Source: Ignavibacteria bacterium RBG_16_34_14 (lineage in GTDB: Bacteria; Bacteroidota; Ignavibacteria; Ignavibacteriales; Ignavibacteriaceae). Taken from it: 56,176 nucleotides of DNA. Both the position numbers and the translations under genes were made by a program. Below the pieces are notes generated by a model. It saw only the letters and a program-made list of their open reading frames with translations. It ran no database searches and was not told where the DNA came from. Of this stretch, positions 34,975 to 45,138 are shown piece by piece. The DNA lies in assembly GCA_001802865.1 (NCBI GenBank), contig MHAF01000173.1, positions 1-56,176 of the forward strand. The letters are read 5' to 3'. Position 1 is the first letter of the stretch. Every line of letters starts with the position of its first letter.

Positions 34975-37900
34975 ATGCCTATCCTTATAGCAATAATATT
35001 ATTTACAAGTACACTCTATGCAGCCGAAAGCAAAACAACTGAGGATTACCAATTCCGGCAGTTTACTATTAAAGAAGGACTTTCGCAGAGTGCTGTCCTT
35101 TGTATAATGCAGGACAGGCGTGGTTTCATGTGGTTTGGAACAGCCAATGGTCTCAACAGATTCGACGGGTATAATTTTATAACTTATATTAATAACCCAT
35201 ACGATTCAACTTCAATCTCTGACAATGAAGTTAGTGCAATCTTTGAAGATGCACAAGGCTATATCTGGATTGGAACTATAAAGGGCGTAATAAATAAATT
35301 CAACAGGAGAACTGAAACTTTTGAATATTTTTATCCGGACAGCAGTTCCGATTTAAATGTAAAATCTAATGATTCTTATACTGCTTATCCCATTTCTTTT
35401 ATAAGGAACAGCAACAATTCTATTACATCTATAGCTGAAGATAAAAATGGCAACATCTGGATTGGAACATGGGGCAATGGTCTTTTCCGTTTCGATAAAA
35501 AAAACAAAAAGTTTGAACAGTTTTATTATCAATCAAATGATCCCAATAGTTTAAGTTTTAACAGAATTACCAAAGTGTTAGTAGACAAAAAATCTGCAAT
35601 ATGGGTTGGAACCTTTGGAGGCGGACTAAACAGAGTAATTAAAATTCAGGATAATAAGCATACATCAGATTATTCCTTTAAATTTATTCGTTATAAAACT
35701 AAGAATAACAATTATAGTTTAAGCAATAATGATGTTATCTCAATTTATGAAGACAGTTATAGTAATATTTGGATAGGTACTTACAATGGCGGATTAAATA
35801 AACTTGATAATTCTCAAAAGTTTGTTCCTGTTGATGAAGCCAGATTTGTTCAGTTCAACTCAGATCAGAGCCAGGTAAAATTACACTACAAAACAGTAAT
35901 GTCTATTGTTGAGAGCAATGACGGAGATATCTGGCTTGGTACTTTAGGAGAGGGTCTTATTAAATTTAATCCCATTTCAAATTCAATTCTTAATTTCAAT
36001 CATAATCCGCTTGATAATAATACAATTCCCGATAATGATGTAATTACTCTCGAAAAAGATAAATCAGGAATACTCTGGATAGGAACATCCCTTGGAAGAG
36101 GAATTAGCCAGCTTCAGATTAACAGAAAAAAATTCAATCATGTTTCTCAAATTCCTGGAGAGCCAAATAGTCTTTCAGACAATGTAGTTTGGTCAATTAC
36201 AGAAGACAAAAACGGGTATATATGGCTTGGAACTTACAGAGGTGGATTGAACAAGTATGATAAAGAGAAGAAAAAGGTAGTTACATATAAACATAATCCT
36301 AATGATCCAAACAGTATTCCGGATGATCATATTCGTTCACTTGCTGTAGATAATATTAATAATCTATGGGTTGGTTGTTTCAATAGTGGATTAAGTATGT
36401 ATAACAGAAGAACAGGTGACTTCATTAATTTCCATGAATTAGGCCTTGATGATAAAGCCCTTGGATCAGATCAGGTTTTGGATATTCATATAGAAAATGA
36501 TTCTGTTTTCTGGATAGCTACTTACGGCGGTGGTTTAACAAAATTAATTTTTGGAGAAAAGAATCGAATAAGATATAAAAGATATGCTCACGACCCGAAT
36601 GATAATTCAACTATAAGTGATAACCGCGTTTATACAATTTTTGAGAGTAAGCAAGACATACTATGGATTGGAACATATGGAGGAGGTTTAAATAAGTTTG
36701 ATAAAAAAACTGAAAAGTTTATAAGTTATAAAAATGTTTCTAATGATCCTTTCAGCATAAGTGATAACAGGGTTATGTGTATTTTTGAAGATAGTGACGG
36801 AACACTATGGCTTGGAACTTTTGGCGGTGGTTTGAACAAATATAATAGAGAGCTTAACCGGTTTATACGTTATGGTGAAAGAGAGGGGCTTACAAGTTAC
36901 GTGGTTTATGGCATTGTAGAAGACAGGCATAAAAACTTATGGATGAGTACAAATAATGGAATATTCAAATACACAAGGAAAGATCAGCTTTTCACACAAT
37001 ATGATTTATCTGATGGAGTTCAAAGTCTGGAATTTAGCGGAGGGGCGTATTATAAAGCGAGAGATGGTGAAATTTACTTTGGAGGAATAAATGGTGTTAA
37101 TAGTTTTTATCCCGATAGTATAAATTATGTTTCTTTCATTCCAAATATTGTAATAAGTTCTTTCAAAGTGCTTAATAACGCATGGAGAGGAGAAAGGGAT
37201 AAGATAATCTTATCTCATACCGAAAACTTTTTTTCATTTGAATTTGCTGCACTTGATTATTCAAATCCTGAAGACTGCCGTTATGCATATATGCTTGAAG
37301 GTTTTGATGAAGATTGGAGATATACCGATTCCAAGCAACGGATTGCTATGTATACAAATCTCGCTCCCGGAGATTACATGTTTAGAGTTATTGGTTCAAA
37401 CAGTGATGGTTTATGGAATTATGATGGTGCAACCATTAAACTAACAATTCTTCCTCCCTTCTGGCAAACATGGTGGTTTATCGCAGGAATTATAGTTGTT
37501 TTCTTATCAATAATATATTTAATAAGTACTGTAAGAATCAGAAATCTTCTTACAATAGAAAAATTAAAAACAAAACTTGCTGCTGATCTTCACGATAATA
37601 TTGGTTCCGGTTTAACTGAGATTTCTATTTTAAGTGAGCTAACTTCTAGGGAATTAAATACCGGTTTAGGCAATACTCCTCAAAATTTAAAATCCATCAG
37701 TGAAACTGCCCAGAAGTTAGTTGATAATATGAGTGACATTGTTTGGGTCGTAAATCCAAGGAGAGATTCACTTCATGATCTTATACTGAGACTTAAAGAT
37801 TCTTATAGCGAAGTTCTCACTTATATGGGTATTTCTCTTAAAACTACAAACCTGGATAAACTTGAAAATGTAAAACTGCCAATGGATTACAGGCAAAATC

Positions 37901-38214
37901 TTTATTTAATATTTAAAGAGGGAATAAATAATTCGCTAAAGCACAGCAGATGCAGCAATATCTTTTTGGAAGTTAATATAAGGGGGGACGTGCTTGAAAT
38001 GGTTTTAAAAGATAACGGAATAGGTTTAAATGGTGCTGGTAAAGAAATAGGTAACGGGTTAAAAAATATGGAAGAAAGAGCCTCTGCCATTGGAGGAAAA
38101 TTAAAATGGAGGTCTGTCCCAAATACCGGAACTACGGTTACCTTTGTTGGAAAAATAAATGGTATAAATAAAATGTCTTATTTTGTTAAAAGATTTTTCA
38201 ATGTTACCGATTAG
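34975..38214 (+). CDS. Propeller-type sensor histidine kinase (Reg_prop, Y_Y_Y, HisKA_3)
   Basis: 1079 aa. A signal peptide is followed by a long periplasmic region of repeated blades of the form 'NIWIGTYNGGLNKLD' (two-component regulator propeller). A Y_Y_Y domain comes next ('SFEFAALDYSNPEDCRYAYM'), then one transmembrane helix at about 827-850. The cytoplasmic kinase has the HisKA_3 box 'AADLHDNIGSGLTEIS' (phospho-acceptor His873) and the ATPase motifs 'FKEGINNSLKHS' and 'DNGIGLNGAGKEIGNGL'. Unlike hybrid propeller kinases of Bacteroides it lacks a receiver and AraC domain; the response regulator is the next gene. Signal unknown. A good Shine-Dalgarno lies further upstream than normal. Confidence 0.9.
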   Translation: MPILIAIILFTSTLYAAESKTTEDYQFRQFTIKEGLSQSAVLCIMQDRRGFMWFGTANGLNRFDGYNFITYINNPYDSTSISDNEVSAIFEDAQGYIWIGTIKGVINKFNRRTETFEYFYPDSSSDLNVKSNDSYTAYPISFIRNSNNSITSIAEDKNGNIWIGTWGNGLFRFDKKNKKFEQFYYQSNDPNSLSFNRITKVLVDKKSAIWVGTFGGGLNRVIKIQDNKHTSDYSFKFIRYKTKNNNYSLSNNDVISIYEDSYSNIWIGTYNGGLNKLDNSQKFVPVDEARFVQFNSDQSQVKLHYKTVMSIVESNDGDIWLGTLGEGLIKFNPISNSILNFNHNPLDNNTIPDNDVITLEKDKSGILWIGTSLGRGISQLQINRKKFNHVSQIPGEPNSLSDNVVWSITEDKNGYIWLGTYRGGLNKYDKEKKKVVTYKHNPNDPNSIPDDHIRSLAVDNINNLWVGCFNSGLSMYNRRTGDFINFHELGLDDKALGSDQVLDIHIENDSVFWIATYGGGLTKLIFGEKNRIRYKRYAHDPNDNSTISDNRVYTIFESKQDILWIGTYGGGLNKFDKKTEKFISYKNVSNDPFSISDNRVMCIFEDSDGTLWLGTFGGGLNKYNRELNRFIRYGEREGLTSYVVYGIVEDRHKNLWMSTNNGIFKYTRKDQLFTQYDLSDGVQSLEFSGGAYYKARDGEIYFGGINGVNSFYPDSINYVSFIPNIVISSFKVLNNAWRGERDKIILSHTENFFSFEFAALDYSNPEDCRYAYMLEGFDEDWRYTDSKQRIAMYTNLAPGDYMFRVIGSNSDGLWNYDGATIKLTILPPFWQTWWFIAGIIVVFLSIIYLISTVRIRNLLTIEKLKTKLAADLHDNIGSGLTEISILSELTSRELNTGLGNTPQNLKSISETAQKLVDNMSDIVWVVNPRRDSLHDLILRLKDSYSEVLTYMGISLKTTNLDKLENVKLPMDYRQNLYLIFKEGINNSLKHSRCSNIFLEVNIRGDVLEMVLKDNGIGLNGAGKEIGNGLKNMEERASAIGGKLKWRSVPNTGTTVTFVGKINGINKMSYFVKRFFNVTD

Positions 38215-38283
38215 TGCAAATTTAAATTCCTTTAGCTTATCAATTAGATAATTTATTATTGAATAGTTCTTATCTGGAATCTT

Positions 38284-38922
38284 ATGATAAATGTAGCAAT
38301 AGTTGAGGACAATAAAACAATAAGGGAAGGTCTCGCAGCTTTGATAACCGGAACTCCCGGTTATGATTGTGTCGGTTCGTTTCCAGATTGCGAAAAGTTC
38401 CTTAATAATATTTCAAAAACAAATATCGATGTTGTGCTGATGGATATTGGTCTTCCTGGTATCAGCGGTATTGAGGGCGTTAAAAAAGCAAGAAAAATAA
38501 ATCCTGCCTTAAATATTCTTATGCTTACTATTTATGAAGAAAGCAATGTTGTTTTTGAAGCATTATGTGCCGGAGCGTGTGGTTATCTTGTTAAAAAAAC
38601 TCCTCCCAGCAGGTTGCTCGAGGCAATTAAAGATATTTATGAAGGGGGTTCTCCAATGAGTTCAAATATTGCAAGACAAATTATTTCCGTTTTCCATCAA
38701 AAGAAAAATGTTAATGGAAATGGGATAGAATATGAGCTAACAACAAGAGAAAAGGAAGTATTAAATCATCTTGCAGATGGATATAACTACCAGGAGATTG
38801 CAGATAAAATTTTTATAAGCGTTGATACTGTTCGTCATCATATAAGAAATATTTATAAAAAACTTCACGTTCACTCACAATCAGAAGCAGTTGCAAAAGC
38901 AATAAGAAAAGGTTTAATCTGA
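38284..38922 (+). CDS. NarL/LuxR-family response regulator
   Basis: 212 aa. The receiver domain has the acidic pair in 'IVEDNKTIREG', phospho-acceptor Asp54 in 'VVLMDIGLPGISG' and Lys in 'GYLVKKTPP'. The C-terminal LuxR-type helix-turn-helix is 'LTTREKEVLNHLADGYNYQE' through 'SVDTVRHHIRNIYKKL'. The preceding HisKA_3 kinase is the class that pairs with NarL-type regulators, so the two form a two-component system. Targets unknown. Confidence 0.93.
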   Translation: MINVAIVEDNKTIREGLAALITGTPGYDCVGSFPDCEKFLNNISKTNIDVVLMDIGLPGISGIEGVKKARKINPALNILMLTIYEESNVVFEALCAGACGYLVKKTPPSRLLEAIKDIYEGGSPMSSNIARQIISVFHQKKNVNGNGIEYELTTREKEVLNHLADGYNYQEIADKIFISVDTVRHHIRNIYKKLHVHSQSEAVAKAIRKGLI

Positions 38923-38940
38923 TTCCTTTAATAAAAACAT

Positions 38941-38958
38941 ACTGCATAAATATGCAGT
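38941..38958 (+). terminator. Hairpin after the response regulator gene
   Basis: ACTGCATA-AA-TATGCAGT, 8-bp perfect arms starting 18 bp after the stop. No long T run follows. Confidence 0.4.
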
Positions 38959-39089
38959 CTATCCAATCTCTTTAAATCAACCCTGTTAAATAACTGCACA
39001 TTTGTGCTGTTGTTAAGATAATCTTAATGTGGTAATTATATACCAGAAAATACAATTTTACAAATATCAGTCTTTAGGAGCGAACAACA

Positions 39090-39350
39090 ATGGAGAATAT
39101 AAACGTAAGTGAGCAATACAGTAATCCTCTTGCTGACCTCATTAGTAATGAAGTTTATGAAACTTTAATGAGCCGTGGGCTTATTAATGAAACCTCTGTA
39201 AGAGATAGAGAGATTCGAAAGAAGTTCAGGTTTATGCGTGCAAGTAAAATGAGTGCAGGAGATGCTATTGATGCTTTACGTGAGGAATATCCATATTTAC
39301 AATTTGATACCATAAGAAAAATCGTTTACAATTCGCCAAAAAAGAATTAA
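39090..39350 (+). CDS. Small conserved-looking protein of unknown function
   Basis: 86 aa, soluble and charged, good Shine-Dalgarno (AGGAG) 13 bp before ATG. The segment 'RDREIRKKFRFMRASKMSAG' to 'AIDALREEYPYLQFDTIRKI' looks like two or three helices and could form a helix-turn-helix, but no family is recognised. It stands alone after a two-component system. Confidence 0.6.
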   Translation: MENINVSEQYSNPLADLISNEVYETLMSRGLINETSVRDREIRKKFRFMRASKMSAGDAIDALREEYPYLQFDTIRKIVYNSPKKN

Positions 39351-39376
39351 GAGTTACCCTCCTAAATGTTGTAAAA

Positions 39377-39453
39377 CTAACTCAATCTCTCTTCCTCTTT
39401 TCTGAGTATAACCGCCCGCGTAAGAAAGGGAAAGAGGATTGGGGTTGAGTTAG
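39377..39453. repeat. Long imperfect inverted repeat (intergenic hairpin)
   Basis: Outer arms CTAACTCAA (39377-39385) and TTGAGTTAG (39445-39453) are perfect. Inner arms CTTCCTCTTT and AAAGAGGATT match in 8 of 10. A related shorter unit (hairpin plus 'AGGGTTGAG') occurs at 53571-53607, so it is probably a dispersed intergenic repeat. Confidence 0.5.
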
Positions 39454-39571
39454 ATTAAATACTCTCTTAATCCGGTTTAGAAGTGGATTTGTCTGATTAG
39501 TGAAGGGAAAACCGAACTTTTTTCCGTCTCTAAAATAAGGAGGCTAAACAGATGAATAAAATAATTTTTCA

Positions 39572-39976
39572 TCAATACCAAGGTCCTTCAAAAAAACTTT
39601 CTGAAATTAAGTAACCTACAACTGTAGATATTAAACCAAAAATAATTCCTTTTAAAATTTTCGAGATGGAATTTCCTAAAAAAGATGAGGAAACAATCAT
39701 AAGAAAATAAATAACTGTTGCAAAAAGAGTAAAGATAAAATTTCCATAAAAATAACTTGTTCCTATCGCAAGAATAATTCCTCTAGCTAAGTATGATTCA
39801 AATTCTTTATGTATAAAATAAAGTATTAACAAGGCTAAAGCTGATGAGCACAAAAAAGTCAAAAAGACCCAGAAAGGTCCAACCAATGTTCTTCCAATTA
39901 CGAGGAAATAAAAAACAATGCTTCCCAGAGCAATAATATCTCTTGCAATTTCTTTATACCAGGTTTTACTAATCAT
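39572..39976 (-). CDS. Small integral membrane protein, unknown function
   Basis: 134 aa with four predicted transmembrane helices ('ALGSIVFYFLVIGRTLVGPF', 'LALLILYFI', 'LFATVIYFLMIVSSSFL', 'IIFGLISTVVGYLI'). Short polar ends. No family recognised. Single gene. Confidence 0.6.
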   Translation of the reverse strand: MISKTWYKEIARDIIALGSIVFYFLVIGRTLVGPFWVFLTFLCSSALALLILYFIHKEFESYLARGIILAIGTSYFYGNFIFTLFATVIYFLMIVSSSFLGNSISKILKGIIFGLISTVVGYLISESFFEGPWY

Positions 39977-40087
39977 AAACTATTTTCAGATCAAAAATAT
40001 TTTCTAAATTAAATAATTTTATTATTAATAATTTTCAATAATAATGATAAGAATTTGTAATGATAGGAATTCCGGTAAGTTTAAAAT

Positions 40088-40121
40088 AAAAAAGACGTTC
40101 TGTATTTTATTACAGAACGCC
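40088..40121 (-). terminator. Rho-independent terminator of rpoD
   Basis: On the minus strand GGCGTTCTGTA and TACAGAACGTC arms (10 of 11 paired) with a 6-nt loop, followed by six T residues; 20 bp after the sigma factor stop. Confidence 0.8.
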
Positions 40122-40141
40122 CTTTAATTATTCAGGTTCAA

Positions 40142-41002
40142 TTAACCCAAATAAGCTTTAAGATTCTTTGTCCTTTGTGCGTGTCTTAAAGTTCTTATAG
40201 CTTTTTCTTTAATCTGTCTTACTCTTTCACGTGTCAGGTTGAATTTTTCACCTATCTCTTCCAGAGTAGCGGATCTTTCACTATTAATACCAAAGTATAA
40301 TCTTAAAACATCAGCTTCCTTTTCTGAAAGGGTTGAAAGAACATTCTGAACTTCATTTTTAAGCGATTCACCCATTAATGTTACATCAGGTGAAGGTTGT
40401 TCTTCATTAACCATAACATCAAGAAGATTATTTTTGTTATCATCACCATTCTGAAATGGTGCATCAACAGAAATATGTCTTCCATAAAGCTGAAGTGAAT
40501 TGGCAACATCCTCAACATCCATATCCAATTCCTGAGCTAATTCCTGCGCATTGGGTTTTCTCTCATATTCCTGTTCAAGTTTACTGTAAGCTTTACCAAT
40601 CTTATTCAACTCACCAACTCTGTTTAATGGTAAACGAACCATTCTTGATTGTTCGGCAATTGCCTGCATAATAGATTGTCTGATCCACCATACTGCATAA
40701 GAAATGAATTTAAATCCTCTGGTTTCATCAAATCTTTTTGCCGCTTTAATTAAACCAAGATTACCTTCATTAATCAGATCACCTAAAGACAACCCCTGGT
40801 TTTGAAATTGTTTTGCAACACTAACAACGAATCTCAGGTTTGCTTTTGTCAGGGTTTCAAGAGCAGTCTGATCACCTTTTTTTATTCGAATAGCCAGTTC
40901 AATTTCCTGTTCGGGAGTTAACAGATCAACCTTGCCAATTTCTTGCAAATACTTATCTAAAGATTTACTTTCTCTGCTAGTGAACTGCTTTGTTATTTTC
41001 AA
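40142..41002 (-). CDS. rpoD: Primary RNA polymerase sigma factor RpoD/SigA (short type)
   Basis: 286 aa, lacking region 1.1, as in Bacteroidota/Chlorobi primary sigma factors. Region 1.2 '[20 protein letters not shown]', region 2 '[20 protein letters not shown]' through '[20 protein letters not shown]', region 3 '[18 protein letters not shown]', and region 4.2 '[20 protein letters not shown]' are all complete. It directs housekeeping transcription. Single gene with its own terminator. Confidence 0.96.
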   Translation of the reverse strand: MKITKQFTSRESKSLDKYLQEIGKVDLLTPEQEIELAIRIKKGDQTALETLTKANLRFVVSVAKQFQNQGLSLGDLINEGNLGLIKAAKRFDETRGFKFISYAVWWIRQSIMQAIAEQSRMVRLPLNRVGELNKIGKAYSKLEQEYERKPNAQELAQELDMDVEDVANSLQLYGRHISVDAPFQNGDDNKNNLLDVMVNEEQPSPDVTLMGESLKNEVQNVLSTLSEKEADVLRLYFGINSERSATLEEIGEKFNLTRERVRQIKEKAIRTLRHAQRTKNLKAYLG

Positions 41003-41231
41003 TTTACTTCACTCCTGATTTGTTATTTTAATTTGTGGTTTTATTGATAAGGGTATAATATTAAACCAAAAAAACTAACTTTTAAGATAACATATTTTTA
41101 TCTAAAAATTAAGTCAAAAAATCAACTCAACTTACTTTTCTCAAGCCTTTAGATGCTCAAACTTTCTGAAAGTTGTAAGAAAGCTCAGATTTATTAAATA
41201 TTTATCAAAATTTTTATTTATGTGCAGTAAA

Positions 41232-42701
41232 TCACTTTGTATAATTGTTTATTACCCTTAAAACAGCATTTTCACAGATTTTACAGTATGGTTTTTTACC
41301 CTTAGAAAACATCAGACAATCTATCATTGGTCTATATAAACCATTTGAAAGATAACCAGCACCTTCAAAAGCCCCTATTTTACTCCAATACTTACTATTT
41401 CTTAAAAAATCAGCAACTTCTTCAGAATGTAATTTGTCTTTTCTATTATATTCTTCCTGCGTTTTTGAGATTTCATCTGATGCAACCTTATTTCTTTTTG
41501 ATTCAGCAATTTTCTCATTTAACGCTCGTCTTTCTTCCTGCCATTTTAAATCCATACTATCAAATAGTGCCTTTTCCCATAAAGTTGGGATTTCTATATC
41601 TTCAGCGACAAATTCTTTCCATTTAAAGTTCTTAATATCAACTAAGGCAGTTAGATTTGGTTCCACCGGTTCAACATCAATTTTATAAAACTCTGTATAT
41701 GCTACATCTGAGGTATAATATTCATCTGCTAAACCCGCAAAAGAATGTCCGAATTCATGAAGAAAAAGATATTCAAACCATTGGTTATCTGAAGTTAGCG
41801 TGCAGAATAGATTATAAATTCCTCCACCGCCATAACGATTATGATTTACTATTATTACCAATGCATCATAAGGAACATTTTCAGCTACATCTCTTATGGT
41901 TTTATTATCTTCTGTCAAAAGATATCTCTCAGAACCAAGTGAGTAAAAAGTTGTTCCCAAAGCTGTGTTCTTAAAAATATTTGCACCTGGTTCATCACTT
42001 CCATTTTCTTCGGATGGTTTGAGTATCCCATAAAAACTAAATTTATCGTGATTGGATTTATAAGGTTCAATTTCAAATAAAGTTTTTACCAACCTATTAA
42101 AATCTTTTTGAAATTTTTCTGTTTCACTTTCAGTGTAACCGTCCCCTAAAACAGCTATATCAATTTTTGTATGGGGATCACCACTATTTTCATGTTTTAT
42201 TATTTTGATTGAACTGTTTATTATTTTTTCTTTAACTATATATTGATCACTTGGATTTATCTCTGTACTGAATATTTCTTCTAAATTGTTTTTCTTATCT
42301 CTCTTTTCTATTGAAAACCTGATTTTATTTTTTGGATATGGAATCAGTGCTGTTTCATGATATGTTTTTTTTATTCCATTTAACGCTTCAGCGCTTGTTT
42401 GATATTCACCAAAATAAGTATCAAATCCTTTTGAGAAAATTAATTTTCCTGATGCAGAATCGTAAACTTTCAAATAATATTTCCCGTTATTCAGGTTATC
42501 AATTAAATTAGTAACACTTCCAGCCCAGATACCATAACGATAGATTCTATCAACACTGATAATTTCAAACTCAGAATCTCCCATATTGTGATAATCTATT
42601 CTCATCGTCTCATCTAAAAAATAAGCATCAAATTTTATTTCTGATGCTTTAACATGTGATACAATTAATGAGGCAAGTAGAAAACTAAAAATGATTTTCA
42701 T
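41232..42701 (-). CDS. Secreted IgA-type metallopeptidase (family M64)
   Basis: 489 aa. Signal peptide ends near 'HVKAS'. N-terminal beta-rich domain (about 20-160), then the M64 catalytic domain: 'TKIDIAVLGDGYTESETEKF' (typical start) and the zinc site 'FLHEFGHSFAGLADEYY' (HExxH plus Asp/Glu). A charged helical insert follows ('EERRALNEKIAESKRNKVAS'), and the C-terminus has 'CKICENAVLRVI'. It has no T9SS domain, so likely periplasmic or outer-membrane associated. Substrate unknown; the family is named after an IgA protease but most members are uncharacterised. Confidence 0.88.
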   Translation of the reverse strand: MKIIFSFLLASLIVSHVKASEIKFDAYFLDETMRIDYHNMGDSEFEIISVDRIYRYGIWAGSVTNLIDNLNNGKYYLKVYDSASGKLIFSKGFDTYFGEYQTSAEALNGIKKTYHETALIPYPKNKIRFSIEKRDKKNNLEEIFSTEINPSDQYIVKEKIINSSIKIIKHENSGDPHTKIDIAVLGDGYTESETEKFQKDFNRLVKTLFEIEPYKSNHDKFSFYGILKPSEENGSDEPGANIFKNTALGTTFYSLGSERYLLTEDNKTIRDVAENVPYDALVIIVNHNRYGGGGIYNLFCTLTSDNQWFEYLFLHEFGHSFAGLADEYYTSDVAYTEFYKIDVEPVEPNLTALVDIKNFKWKEFVAEDIEIPTLWEKALFDSMDLKWQEERRALNEKIAESKRNKVASDEISKTQEEYNRKDKLHSEEVADFLRNSKYWSKIGAFEGAGYLSNGLYRPMIDCLMFSKGKKPYCKICENAVLRVINNYTK

Positions 42702-42724
42702 ATTTATTCCTCTGATGGTTAGAA

Positions 42725-45049
42725 TTATTCGTTAAAGAAATTTAACTGCCCGCTTTGAACTATTGAATCAAAAGAAAGATCTAGCAGAACAAGAATTGAA
42801 TCTGCAATTGGTTTAAGCTGTTTATCAATATAATGCTGGTAATCAATATCTTTTGGTTTAAGTTCGATTGGTACAGGGCCTCTTTTAGTAATAACATAAT
42901 AAACTGTACTGCCCACATCACTTAACATTCTTGCTGCGCGGACCTGCGGTGGAACATTCTTCACATATTCATCAACACCTTTTCTTAATCTTTTCCTGTA
43001 AACAAGCTTTTCATCAAACTCTCCCTTATAAACTTTATCAACAAAATCATTCATCCAGTTTTGAATTTCTTCATTATAAAGAACTTTTTTATAAAGTTCC
43101 ACCTGGAATTCTTTTGCAAGTCGTGTCCAGTCAGATCTTACAAACTCCATACCTGTAAATTCAAGATTTTCTATTCCATTCTCAACGACCAGCCCTGCAT
43201 ATCTTTTTTTTGCACCAGCCTCTGCTCCTCTCATCGGAGTTATAATAAATTTCCTGTAGTATTTTTCAAATTCAAGTTCTAAGTATGATTTAACTCCAAA
43301 CTTATCTTTTAATCTTTGTTTCCAATATTGATTAAGCTCTTTTGCAAGGTTTTCGCCATTGTTTATTTCATTTCCATCAAAAGTTTTCAATCTTATAAAT
43401 AAAGAATCGGTATCTCCGTACACAACTTCAAAGTTTTTTGATTCAAGAAACTGCTTACTCTGAAGTAGCAACCATTGTCCTGTTGATGTAATTGCAGAAG
43501 GAAGATGAGGATGATAAAACCTGCAGCCTGTTGAACCCATTACACCATAAAAACTATTCATTAAAATTTTAATTGCTTGTGAGAGAGACTTTATTCCTTT
43601 TTTTACCGCCTCTGCTCTTTGCTTCATTAATTGATTTATGAAATCGGGAAGAAAATGTTCTGTAGAAGAAAACCTGTAACCTCCCGGTGTAACCAAAGGA
43701 TTGACATCCAACATTAATCGTGAATATGGATCAATTTTGAATGTTTGAATGATTGAAGGATAAAGACTTTTAAAATCGAGCACAACAACATCATTATAAA
43801 TACCAGGTTTCGGATCAAGGACATAACCGCCTGCTGAATGTTCAGTTAAAGAAATATCTTTAATATTTGGAGCAACAATTTTTTTTTCATGAATTCTTGG
43901 TAAAAGAAAATGATCAAAAGCTGCAGACATCATACCAAGCCTGTCCATTAACATTCCGGATAATTGAGCTCTCTTAACAGATAATTCTATCAATCCTGCT
44001 TTCTTAAATATTTCATAAACAAGAATCGCATCCTGAAGATTATATTCAGCGAGCTTCATTTTATCTTCTTTAAATAATTTTTCTATCTCTTCCACTTTGT
44101 TTTTTTCAGGAGAAATTGTTTTACCGATTTCAAGAAGCTGTTGTGCAACAGTTTCAAGTTTATAATCTTCAAATGAAAAGAAAGACATTCTTAAAGCCGG
44201 AGGACCATCAAGAACTATCCTACCTGGGATATTTGCGAACCAGTTTCCCTGAAGTCTTTTCCTGATTGTAACTTTTCCCCTACCCCTCCCAATGTCAAAA
44301 GGAATTACTAATTCCCGGCATTTGTTTTCAAGAAACGACAAATCAAAACCAATTACATACCATCCAATTATAATATCAGGGTCAGCATCTTTGAACCATT
44401 TTAAAAAGCTTTGCAATAAACTTCTCTCTGAAGAAAAACATTCAGCATAGTGGCACAAAGTTCCTTCCTCTTCCGAAAGCATAAATACTTTTTTAATCTC
44501 TTCATTATTTTTTTTTAAATAAACTGCAATTGAATAAAGCAAATTCTTTTCTCCTGTTTCAATATCAAGCGAGGCGATTGAAAATTCAGGTGTCACTTTA
44601 GCAGGTTTCACTTTAGGATTTATAAAAGATAAAACCTTCTCCTTTACAATAATATTTCCAGAAATACTCACCTGAGCATTAATTGATTTTTCCATCAGGT
44701 ATCTTCTTGCAGGATCAATATCTGCTTCATACGTAGTAATTCCTTTAGAGTTCAAAAGAGCGTCTGCAGTTTTGAGATCTTTCTGTGTGTTGAAGTAAAC
44801 AGCATCAACAGGAAGGCCGGAAAAATTTTTCATATCAACTTTTTTTCTTTTATAAGGAACATCCAATTCACTCAAGTCTGCTTCGCTTCCTACAAAAAAG
44901 ACAGGTTTATTATTATTTATTATGATTTCAACAGACCCATCTTTAGATGTTCCGAAGAAACGCAAAATATTTCTTCCATTTGAATCCAGCCATTCATCGG
45001 TTAATATGAAAACAGGAGTCTGGTGGGCATTTGTAGTTTTAGGTAACAT
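42725..45049 (-). CDS. polB: Family B DNA polymerase (Pol II-like)
   Basis: 774 aa with exonuclease and polymerase motifs intact. Exo I 'ASLDIETGEKN', Exo II 'IIGWYVIGFDLSFLE', Exo III 'YNLQDAILVYE'. Polymerase motif A 'VVLDFKSLYPSII', motif B 'KILMNSFYGVMGS', motif C 'VYGDTDSLF'. The length and layout match E. coli DNA polymerase II, which acts in repair and translesion restart. Single gene, divergent from the porin gene; 23 bp upstream of the M64 gene. Confidence 0.93.
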   Translation of the reverse strand: MLPKTTNAHQTPVFILTDEWLDSNGRNILRFFGTSKDGSVEIIINNNKPVFFVGSEADLSELDVPYKRKKVDMKNFSGLPVDAVYFNTQKDLKTADALLNSKGITTYEADIDPARRYLMEKSINAQVSISGNIIVKEKVLSFINPKVKPAKVTPEFSIASLDIETGEKNLLYSIAVYLKKNNEEIKKVFMLSEEEGTLCHYAECFSSERSLLQSFLKWFKDADPDIIIGWYVIGFDLSFLENKCRELVIPFDIGRGRGKVTIRKRLQGNWFANIPGRIVLDGPPALRMSFFSFEDYKLETVAQQLLEIGKTISPEKNKVEEIEKLFKEDKMKLAEYNLQDAILVYEIFKKAGLIELSVKRAQLSGMLMDRLGMMSAAFDHFLLPRIHEKKIVAPNIKDISLTEHSAGGYVLDPKPGIYNDVVVLDFKSLYPSIIQTFKIDPYSRLMLDVNPLVTPGGYRFSSTEHFLPDFINQLMKQRAEAVKKGIKSLSQAIKILMNSFYGVMGSTGCRFYHPHLPSAITSTGQWLLLQSKQFLESKNFEVVYGDTDSLFIRLKTFDGNEINNGENLAKELNQYWKQRLKDKFGVKSYLELEFEKYYRKFIITPMRGAEAGAKKRYAGLVVENGIENLEFTGMEFVRSDWTRLAKEFQVELYKKVLYNEEIQNWMNDFVDKVYKGEFDEKLVYRKRLRKGVDEYVKNVPPQVRAARMLSDVGSTVYYVITKRGPVPIELKPKDIDYQHYIDKQLKPIADSILVLLDLSFDSIVQSGQLNFFNE

Positions 45050-45138
45050 TGCAGATAGAATAGATATTATCCTATATTTATCATTATTTTTAAAAAGCCT
45101 TAATTGATGAAAATTCTTAAAAAATCAATAAAAACAAT

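Noticed and set aside
39552-39614. 20-codon ORF with a good AAGGAGG ribosome site
   Set aside because: Too short to support as a gene, overlaps the end of the membrane-protein gene; may be a leftover start of a lost gene.
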